Shown here piece after piece: positions 23,799 through 33,662 of a DNA stretch of 64,000 nucleotides. The notes beneath the pieces are model-generated. The model had not been told where the DNA came from and did not search any database. It saw only the letters and a list, made by a program, of their open reading frames with translations. A program made the position numbers and the translations under genes. Source of the DNA: Cunninghamia lanceolata (lineage: Eukaryota; Streptophyta; Pinopsida; Cupressales; Cupressaceae). The stretch is taken from contig BSBN01000140.1 in the NCBI GenBank assembly GCA_027924645.1, positions 10,360,501 to 10,424,500 of the forward strand. Direction: 5' to 3'. Within the stretch, counting starts at the first letter, position 1. The number at the start of each line of letters is the position of its first letter.

Positions 23799-25912
23799 CT
23801 ACTCTATATTCTCTATAGGTTGATTAACAAGTCCAATATTATGATCTGTAAAAATGCTTTCTTCTTCATGAGCCTCCAGTTCTCTATCTTTTGCAACTTT
23901 CTCTTCTTTCACCTCTTGATAATTTTGATGCTCAGTGACTTGCAGAGGAGATGCTGTCAAATTAGGTGGTGATGGAGGAGAGACTTGTGATTGTTCCATA
24001 TTTTTAGTTCATTTTAATTCACTAACAATTTTCGCTATCACAACCTCTATTTCCTTTTGAATTTTCTCTTTATCACTTTCCTTCATGCCCATATGTGTTT
24101 CTACTCATTATTTTGTCCTCAGTTCTTGGGCTTGCATTTGGGTCATCTTATCATTTTCTTCCTATGATATAGATGATTTGGCCTTCTCCATAGCTTATTG
24201 TCTCAACTAATTAATATTTTTAATGGCTTCTTCTCTTTTCTACCTTCAGGCTTGAGCTAGGCTTTTTGGGAAATTTGCAATCACATCAATCATAAGTAAG
24301 TTATATTTGAGCATATATTTGATCACTACTTTCTCAAAAAAATTTATCCTTAGGAGAACATCAGGTTATAGATTAGTAGTGTCTTTTAACAACCCATGTT
24401 GTTCAATTTCATTGAATACTGCTTCCAATTGAAGAGGACCTTCTATGGATGCCACCAAAGGATTTTGCTTAGAATTATTACCTTTTCTTGTTAGCTTGGA
24501 GGTCTCCTCCTCACCTTCTTCTTCTTCTTCAGTCACAACACCCTTCACCTTCTTCCTCTGGGCTTGCACTTTAGGTCTTGCATGCTTCTTATTTTCACTC
24601 TTTTTCTATGCCTAGGTCTTTGAAGTAGCTCTTCTTCTAGTAGAACCCATTTATGTTGATCCAGAAGGAAGTGACACACTTGTAGTAGTAGAGGGAGCTT
24701 TGTTAGTTCTCCTAAAATTTTGTACAATAGATGGAGCATAAGGAACACAATGAATCTCCTCAGTAGGAGATTCAGATGTGGTTTTGGATGAGATGCCCCA
24801 CATCTCTTGTAGTTTAGGATTATTCTTCTCAAGGTATTCTTTTGCATCCTTCTTATGTATTTGATTCATGGTTTCATCATAGGTTCAAAATCTTTCAGCA
24901 TTAGTGTCTACGGGTTTACTAAGCAGGATGCCAGCATAGACTTTTATTTCTTCTTTAGAGACTACATATGGAAGTTGAGGAATCCATGCAGTTCTAGGTT
25001 CAACTGCGTCCATGTAGGTGTAATCTTTGTCAACCAAGAATGTAATCTTCTCCCTATATTTATATATAGAGTGGTAGGTAATTCTTTGTCTAGCATGCAT
25101 GTTGCGCTGAAAGGTTTTGAAGAAACCCCACTACATTGTTTTGTAGTGATTTGGATCACTAAACCCCCTTACATGACTCTTGATTTGAGCTGCTATTAGA
25201 ATGTGCTCTTCCCATGTTTTCCCACTAAACTGAGGTAATTCATTTAAGAAATAGAAAGTAAGATATATAATCAATGTACCATGCCTAAAAATGTAACTAG
25301 TTTCCTTTGTCCTTCTTATATTCTCCATAAGTTATTCTCTTAAGACTTTAAAAAGGTTAAATTATTTCTCTTCTTTGACCATCTGATATAAAGTATGAAT
25401 AGCAGTACCAGTTGTAGAACCTTCTTTGTTTGTGAAGTAAACTTTATCTGCAATTCCCATGGCTGCATATTGAACACCCAGATCAATGATGTCATTCATA
25501 TTCAATGTTATTTTATCAAACTTTGCTTTGTCAACTCAATGACGTTTTTATTCATGACTGACTTCATCACTGGTGTAGATCTAGTGGAACATAACCTAGT
25601 GATAGCCTTAATTGTATCTTTGGTTATTTGGTAGGGTGTGTCTAGATATATGAATTTGTCATGAATTCTGATTAACATGAACCTGACCCACTCATGCTCA
25701 TCACAAAAGTTAGGGTAGTCATTTTAGATATCCAATTGTTTTTTCCCTACATTTATATATTCAATTTTATAGATAACTTCATCAACCAGAAGTTGATTCC
25801 TAACCTCCTCAAATTTCACATGATTGATTTCATCTATCTTTGAGTGAACATAAAATCTAACATCCTCTATATTAATAACATAAGCTGGTATATGGGAAAA
25901 TACCCCTTTCAT
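23799..25912 (-). pseudogene. Decayed extra reading frame(s) of element C, unassigned
   Basis: A chain of minus-strand open segments in shifting frames, from 25912 (MKGVFSHIPAYVIN) through about 25680-25130 and 25100-24885 to 24869-24651, 24569-24366 and 23999-23799. The N-terminal two thirds reads like a folded globular domain rich in aromatic and charged residues (for example TWEEHILIAAQIKSH and YHSIYKYREKITFLVDKDYT). The C-terminal third is acidic, S/T/E/P-rich and low-complexity (EEEEEGEEE). It contains no RT, integrase or protease motif and no clear membrane segment. Its place after gag and before the polypurine tract suggests an additional retrotransposon ORF. I do not recognise the family. 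An unrelated captured gene fragment is the alternative. Confidence 0.5.
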
Positions 25913-27966
25913 ATCTACCTCTCTAGCCTTAAATGAACTTTTCTTGTGTTTGGTCTAGGTTTTTAACAACATCAACCAATTGTAGTGTTACCATTACAAT
26001 TTCTCATAATATAGTAACTAGGGTTTTAGAAGGTAGTTGTTTGGTAAATACTTTTTTGTGGGAACCCTTGAATTTTGTCTTTAGCTTAAATTTGTCTAGT
26101 GCTTTAATAGAATTCTACTCAGCTCATCTCTAGGGGTGAATACATGGTTGAAAATGAATTTTGATTGTCCAAAATGGTATAAGTATCCCACATTTTCCCT
26201 AAATATCCATAATTAATGCTCCTTCATTTGGTAGGTAAACTACCATAGGATTGCCTTTTGAAGTGTTACCAAATTGTGCTTGGCAGTCCAATTAGGCTGG
26301 ACTGAAAGAGTTGTTTTCTATTGCTTTCAGGAAGCAAGTGGCTTAAAAAAAAATAGGAAGGAAGAGAATATCATATCAAGACACTAAAGAGAGAGGCTTC
26401 GGCCTCTACATTTTATCTAACATATTTTCTCATTGTGCAAATACAGGTACTTGAAGACCATTCATCTATCTTCTTTCCAAAAAAAAAGAAAAAACTTTTT
26501 GGCAGGGTCATAACTACTTTCTACTTTATCAGATTTCAAAGTTTTTGGACTCATTAGAAAGATAAACCAATTGTCTAGCTCGAGTTCTAGGTTGCTAAGC
26601 CTAACGCCAATGCTACCTTGTGGTGGATTATCTTGATTTCACTCTGAAGGCCTCTGAAAATGCAATTTAGTAAGATGTAGAAAATATAAAAATTAAAAAT
26701 TAAAAAATGAAATTTTTGATATTTTTCTAAAAATACCATTCTGGACTTGATCAGAAGTCTTTCAAGGCACACAAAAATAAGAGAGGAGTCGAACTGAAGT
26801 GCAGGGTCATGCAGGGAGAGATATTTGGAGTTCTATTTTTTACATGACTATTTTCTGGCAGTTTCTTGGTCAAGGACTTTGAGACTTGGAGTTCTGAGCT
26901 ATTTTTGCTCGTCTTGGAGGAGTTTTGGAGCCTAAATTTTAGGCTTTTCACTTGTGCTCACCCATCAACTTGGAGTTACTTTTTTGAACTCATTCATGCA
27001 TATTTTCAAGTTTAGTTGAGCTAGAGTTGACTACCCATTCACTTTTGGAGACAATTTTGTATATAAAAAAAAGCTTATGCTTTTTTTTTTCCTTAGTTCT
27101 TGCTTTTTTTCCTTTGTATATTATAGAGAGGAGATTGTCTTGTAACTCAGACATTTTTACAGTTTTATAGTAGCAATAGTTCATTATTTCCAGTAGTTTA
27201 TTGTTATGTTTTGCAGAGATTCCTTCCATTTTCTAATACACTCAAGGGTTCTTCTATTCAAATTCAGGTGTCTTGCTTATTTTATGAGTGATTCGATAAG
27301 AGTTTTCTATGTTTTATTTCAAAACCTCTCGATTCTTTGTCTCATTTATTAGATGCATGTATACAAATTTTAGTTTATTATAGGTCACAAGCTTAAACAA
27401 GATTATTCATGTCTTTAGATGTGAAATACTTATGTGGTCAATCTGATCAATTTGGGTTGTAAGAGTAGGTTTATTGAGAATATTTCTAAGTTATATTGTA
27501 GTTTTCAACCAAAATATTGGTGCATCACCCCCTTTAGGATAGATTTTTTAGTGCATTAAATATTTTTCTATCTCTTTTCTCAATTAAGTCATAGATCTAA
27601 AGGAGCTTTTTTAAAGCGAGATGACTCTTCCGGAGGTTCATTCATGAAACAGACAGACCCATATCTGAGAACGTTCCCATGTTGCACAGGATTGCCAAGC
27701 TTGTAAAGGCTTAGCATTTAGGGTGCAATCCTTCGTGACAACATGAAGTTCACAAAGACCCAAGGATTCTTTGTAAACCTCCACATTAGGTTGTTCTTCT
27801 TTGGACAATTGGGAATAAGATATTATCCTATCATATTATCATCGTCTCCAATTATTTTCATTCATCTTGATTGTGTAAGTGTCTTTCTTTTGCAAATGCC
27901 ATGACTTCTAAAAGGGGGAAAGAAATAGTATGTCCTGATTAGCTCTCCCTAACCCTATGTATTATC
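25913..27966. other. Unassigned internal sequence of element C
   Basis: No gene is supported. The short minus-strand frames at 26587-27229 are K/S-rich and unsupported. On the plus strand 27590-27760 is somewhat GC-richer (GCGAGATGACTCTTCCGGAGG). The normal Copia pol region should lie between gag and the 3' end but cannot be read. Confidence 0.4.
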
Positions 27967-29117
27967 TCAATTAGCAACAAAGTCCTCTACATTAGCAAGA
28001 GAATCACATTCCTCCTTATTTTCATTACTTTGTTTTGTCTTTCTTTTCCATATGTTTTTCATTTCCTTCTTTTGTTGAGTTACAATTTCCTTTATCTTTT
28101 TGTGTTGAATAGATGGTTTCTCAATGCCATTCTTGTAGAATCTTGCCTTATGTCTCAGATTGTTACACTTGAAGAAAACAATATTGTTTTTGGGAGTCAT
28201 ACTATTTCTTCTTACCTTGGTTCTACACTTAACAACCTTATGAACAAACATATTGTATGCATAACAATACCAATAGAAGGAATGAGAGATCATTGCATCA
28301 TGTGTTGTAGGGACAAATGAATTTTTTTTATGTGGTCATTTCTTCTTGCAATGATTCTATAGTCAATAGCCTTATGAGTAAACTTATAGCAAGAATAAAA
28401 GTAACCATTAAACGATTGAGAGAACCTGGGATAGGTAGCTTGTTTAGGAGACTTCTTGAAAGCTTACTTGACACTTATGAAGTCATTATTCATACCTTGC
28501 ACCTCTTCTTCAAATTTTTTATAATTTGATTCTCCCTTCTCACTTTCCAACATGATCTTCTCAATTCCAAAGAAGTCTTCAGGCACATCTATCTTTGATT
28601 TATGACCTTTCTTAAATCCAATGCCATCCTTGTTCTTAAGTGGTCTTTGACAACTGATTATTTCATCAAGGATGTTGGTGCTTTTATGAAATTTTAGAAA
28701 TCTGTAGACCTATTTGTTCCTTTCCCTTTTCCAATTCTTTCTTTAGATAGACAACTTCTTCAAGCTTGGAGCATTCAACTAATTTATCATTCAGCTTTAA
28801 ATTTAGACAACAAAATTCTTACTTTCTTCAATTTGAACTTTCAATTTTTAATTTATATCCTTTGATTTGGTGAGCCTGATCTTGTAGTCTTCATTTCCAC
28901 TCCTTGCAACATCCAAATCTTCCAAGGTAGAAATCAGTTCTCCTTCATAATCAACTACACAATCTTTAGAATTGTAGGTTGTCATATTTATGTCAACTTC
29001 TAGAGGATTCTTCCCAATGAATCTTACCTTTGTTCCCATGTGTTCCATAACAAGATCTACCTCAGTTGTTAGGATGCATCTAAGGAGCCTAGCTCTGATA
29101 CCAATTGTTGAACACAT
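27967..29117 (-). pseudogene. Copia gag C-terminal remnant of element C
   Basis: Minus-strand gag fragment broken by stops and frameshifts. It contains a coiled-coil-like stretch (ISTLEDLDVARSGNEDYKIRL), then LDEIISCQRPLKNKDGIGF. This matches the LxxILxxQRxxxxKxGLGY signature found in plant Copia gags. Two decayed zinc knuckles follow: YSCYKFTHKAIDYR near 28400 and FFKCNNLRHKARFYKN near 28170-28220. The knuckle cysteines are partly lost (C to F or Y). The N-terminal capsid region is missing, because the primer site abuts the remnant. Confidence 0.75.
29092..29105 (-). other. Primer-binding site of element C
   Basis: The minus strand reads ATTGGTATCAGAGCTAGG directly after the LTR end TTCAACA. 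It matches the initiator tRNA-Met site of plant Copia elements. Confidence 0.85.
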
Positions 29118-30333
29118 AGAAGTACTGAGAAGGGGGGTGAATTAGTAGTTAATCAAATTACCTTACTTTCTATAGTATTCAAATTAATGTGACTATTCAA
29201 AACATGAGAAGTGCAAGAAAATAAAGAAAAACAGGGATAACACCAAAGTTATGTGGAAAACCCAAGAAGGGAAAACCACATTGAGCAAGATGCTTGGATC
29301 TACTATCCAAATCTAGCCTCACAAATAAAATAAGATCACAATATTATTTATGGGCTTCAACCCAAAGGAAGCTGCAACTCCCTAATCAGTTACACATTTA
29401 CAACATATATCATGATGTTCTTTATGTGACACAAAATGTTGACCACTTGATCCCTCCTGACAACAATAATACAAATGTCTACAACATCAAAGTATATTCA
29501 AGAGTTCATCTTTACAATTTCAAAGCATAGTATATCTTCCACAATTGTATGAACTAATCCTTAACATTTTTCATCATCATATCTACTTTTGTTGAAAATA
29601 TATTTGTACAATCTTGACTCTTTATTTAAAAAGACAAGACTCTCACACTTTCAACAACTTTGATTCTTCATATATATCCTCTGCAAGCTTCAAAGTGTTT
29701 TTCTTTGGTTAGCCAAAAAGAAACGTGTAACATGAAACGTGTAGTGGCTATATCAGTCAGCTCCCAAACATGTGGAGTAGATAAAATCCCAATGTGATAC
29801 AAGAATTATGCATAATCAGGTCCTATTCTTCTTTAGCCCTCCCTTCTAGGTTGGTACACATCTATTACAACCATCAAATTCTTTAGTAAACACCAAGTCA
29901 ACACCTCGACAACTATCCATCCATATATGTGACTCTAGACCAAAGGCAGTACCGAAGGAGATAAAATTACATTGTGCAAACCACATACTAGTCATTATGT
30001 GACTTGTAGAACATTCCTATATACTCCTCTTATAATCTTAAGATATTTCATGCTAGCACAAACACTAGGTCTTCGGTGCAGGTATCCTTAGTGACTTCTG
30101 CTTGCACAATCTTAAGATAAGGCAATGAAACCAAAGCTTGCGGTGAAGATAAACACTCAATACTTGATTACCACATACCTTCAGTCATAAGAACTTGTTA
30201 TTCAATCAACAAGATCAATTATCGTTGTCTGGTGTATTGTAGTAACATTAAACTCTCTTCTTCTATTCACACCACTAAACACCAAGACATGTCTTCATAC
30301 ATTTAACACTAAAAAACCATTTGTGGTACAAAT

Positions 30334-31289
30334 TGTAGACACCCAAAATTGTCCCAACTTTGTTCATGTCTTGCAACACCTTGATAAAAACATCACTTAG
30401 ACATCATGTAGCATTTTATCTTAATCCCACTCTTAATCCCACTAATCCATTAGCCAAATAATTAAATAAATTTTATTTATTTAATTAGAATCCCATCTTA
30501 ATCCCATCCTTATCCTACTTAGCCAATTAATTAAATAAATTTTATTTATTTAATTAATTTCCACATCATATCCTAATCCCACTATCCAATTAATTAAATA
30601 AATTTTATTTATTTAATTAATATCCAACTCATATCCCAACTAATTCAAATATTTTATTTGAATTAAGTTCTCATTATAAGCTGACTTTCCAATTAATTAA
30701 ATAAATTTTATTTATTTAATTAATTTATCTTATCATTTAGCCGACATGTGTGCCTCTTTCATTTAAAAAGATAAGTGGTACTACATACTTTATTTAATAT
30801 CTTTTATATGTAGTACTTTTTATGTACACAAGCACACATGAGCCCTATTCTCCTTGACACTTGTCAAATGACTACAACTCCCTTGAAGAGTGGGATAATC
30901 GAATCAATCCTAGCCGTCCACATCAATCACTTAGCTTTTTAATCTCAACCATTCATTTGAACTAAGCCTTTCCTATAAATCAAACCCCTCACAAGCCATT
31001 AGCAGGCATTGAACTTCAAGTAACATTATTCTGTCAGATCTTCTAAGAGGCATGGAGCTTCAAGTACCCTTATTCTGTTGAAATATCATTAAAGCCCTTG
31101 CATCCTTCATCTATCATTCATTCTAGCATCTTCATCTTAATGTTATGCTGCAGAATCGAGCAACCAACACAACAAATTGATCAATCAAGCTCATCTTGCA
31201 TCTTCGAGGTATTGAATTATTTGGGTTTAGGTTATGCATTTCAATTGTTTGATCATTTCCATTTATAAATCTAAATTTTTCAATATACA
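30334..31289 (+). repeat. 5' LTR of element B
   Basis: Opens TGTAGACACCC and closes AATATACA. Five AT palindromes lie at about 30457-30487, 30525-30559, 30588-30621, 30641-30665 and 30690-30723. A TATA-box candidate TATAAAT lies at 30974-30980. Transcription would start a few tens of bases further on and read into the leader. Confidence 0.93.
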
Positions 31290-31291
31290 TT

Positions 31292-31309
31292 TGGCACGCC
31301 CGGTGAGAC
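31292..31309 (+). other. Primer-binding site of element B
   Basis: TGGCACGCCCGGTGAGAC lies two bases after the LTR. It differs from A's site at one position (GTGAGAC against GTGGGAC). The tRNA is not assigned. Confidence 0.7.
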
Positions 31310-31599
31310 TCACGTCCTTGATTAACCTCTCTTGTTTGAGTTGTTTTTATGAAGTTTAGATCTCTTGGAGCGCCAATCTTTCATTTTTGTAAGCTTTTGT
31401 AGCAAAAATTTGTATTTTTCTAACCCTAGTTTGCAAAGATTTGGCTAACTATGTATGTAGATGATCTCTTAGCCCAAATTTAACCTCACCATTGCATCCG
31501 GGAGGCTGTTTCCATAAACTTTGAGTACAAATTTGCCTAAATTTGATGAAAAATGGAGCGTTTGGTGAAGAAAACAACAACTGGACTGCAACAATGTGC

Positions 31600-32480
31600 T
31601 TCTGGTAATTCAGGTCGCTTCTAATCAAACAGCATTCGCCTGGGCTAAATCAGCTCACCTTTGGGCAAACAGCAGTCACTTATGGTAAAATTTGGTCCGC
31701 TTTTAAACAAACAGTACTCGCTTTTGAACAAAAATTGATAGCATATGGTAAACTTAGTCGCTTATGGTTAACATTTGCATTCTGTCTCCTGAAACTCTCC
31801 AGATCGCTTTTGGGCTATTATGTGTCACTTTTGGCATTTTGTTAGTCACATATAAGCCATTACTTGTCACTTCCATCTATTTTTACATCGCTTATGAGCA
31901 AAAAACCACCGCTTTCTGCATATTCGTGTCACTTCTGCACTTAAATCAGCCGCCTATAATGCTTTTGTGTATCGCTTTTATCCGGATAGACATCGCCTTT
32001 GGCATGAATTGTATCACTTTGATCTTGAAAGTACCTGCTTTTGGTATAAATGAATCGCTTTTAGTCTAACAGTGATCGTGTTTTGTAGAGTTAGGGTTTC
32101 TGTAGCGTATTGTTATTTTGCAGATACAGGTCGCTTATAGGCGAAAATCGGTCGCTTTTGGCTTTTCTTCATCGCTTATAAGCCTACAGGAACCGCATCT
32201 AGTATTTTTCATGTCGCATTTGATCTGCAAGATCCCACCTGTTGCAAATACAGATCGCCTCTGATCAACAATATGTCGCATCTGGCAACTGTAACTTGCT
32301 TCTGCTTGATGTCATTGTGCATCTTGGTATTTCTATCATAACTTTCACATACGGAGGCCAAATCGCACAAACAAGGACTCGCTGGAAAGATGGGAGGACA
32401 AGCTTCACAACTGTACCACTTTTATCAGGTGACTGTACTGTTTTTCAGGCCTTTTTATCAGTCAAAGTTTAGGTTCATTG
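31600..32480 (+). repeat. Degenerate repeat of about 27-nt units in the leader of B
   Basis: The words TCGCTT, TCACTT or CCGCTT recur roughly every 25-32 bases, usually followed by TTGG or ATGG and often by AAACAG. About 25-28 units can be followed. Element A lacks this block in the equivalent place. The open frame at 31764-32069 is a by-product of the repeat. Confidence 0.75.
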
Positions 32481-33662
32481 CAAACTTCATTTGAGCATAA
32501 CTTGAGCAATTTTGATCGTTTTTCAGCGAAACTTTTTTTCAAATTGCTTAGAATCTCCTGAACTTTCTATTTATGCAATCTATTTTTCTATATCAGATCA
32601 TTTTCATCAGAATTTTCAGATTTCATCCTTTTCATGTAATCATCTTCTTTGCAAGTTTACTTGTTTCTTTTTGGAATTGGTGACTTGTAAGGGCATCTAA
32701 GGAGCTGGAGCAGCATTGGCATCAACATCTATAGCAAATTGGAGAGTGATTGTATAAGGTGCACTCATTCTAATCTTTCTTCTCTTTCATCTTCTAATCA
32801 TTGTTTGCAAACACATTTGGATTTTGGGCATAAAATAAACAATTGTTTGCAAATTCACATCACAACATTGGGCTAAAATGAACCATTGTCTTTCATCACA
32901 TTTGGATTTGGGTTTTAAAACAAACAAGTGCTTGCATTGTCTTCCACACATGGAATTTCTAAGGTTAATGAACCCCATGCGAGTGTGACCAAGTAAATGT
33001 GTATGCTCTCTCCTCGCGTCCCAACACGAACTTGGAGATCAAAAACATTTACTTGTGTTGCTTTTGTTTAGCCTTAGAGAGGCCTGCCTTGGTATCCACC
33101 CCAAGGGAATGACCTCAAGTGGTACTTTCATCCGGTGCACTATAAAAATCAGAGGATAAGGCGAAAGCCAAGTCTAACCGGTATTAGCGCTCACCAGACA
33201 GTGCTAACTCGAAAGGAGGTGTACCATTGAGTATATTAAAACTCCTAGTAGGGTTAGTTAAAGTCTTAAGTGGCTTGCTGGATGCTCGTGGGGTGCCGGT
33301 CCCCCGGATTTTCACTAGAACCTCCTTGTGATAGTGGCCTTGCCTTAACTAGGACTTGTTGAATTGTCTTCATGTGCTTGCTTAACCATCATCACATTCT
33401 TCCAAACTAAAAACTTGCTTATGTGTCTTGCGTGAGTGATTCATGTGTGTATATGCATAATCATTTGTTTGAATATTGCCACATCAAGCTCTAAACACCA
33501 AAACACATAAAGACAAGTCATCCTACACATTCTTCCAACAACATCCAAACCCAATCACTTTCATCCCAAACATAGCCAAGTCATCCAAACAAGCCACATC
33601 ATCATCCAAATCCCTAAACAAGCACTTGCTAAAAGGACTTAAGACAAACACTTGGTGACAAC
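32481..33662 (+). promoter_or_regulatory. Conserved 5' leader of element B
   Basis: From about 32700 to the gag ATG it matches A's leader (8290 down to 7347). A 6-bp stem CCTTGG/CCAAGG near 33090-33110 is kept in both, although the loop differs. There are several GC-richer patches (33060-33360). Such conservation next to gag suits a packaging or translation signal, but nothing proves this. Confidence 0.55.

Noticed and set aside
29092..29105. Possible tRNA gene fragment
   Set aside because: The tRNA-Met complement is just the primer-binding site of element C. No cloverleaf is present.
31764..32069. 101-residue frame in the leader of B
   Set aside because: Produced by the degenerate TCGCTT repeat. 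It is absent from A and resembles no protein.
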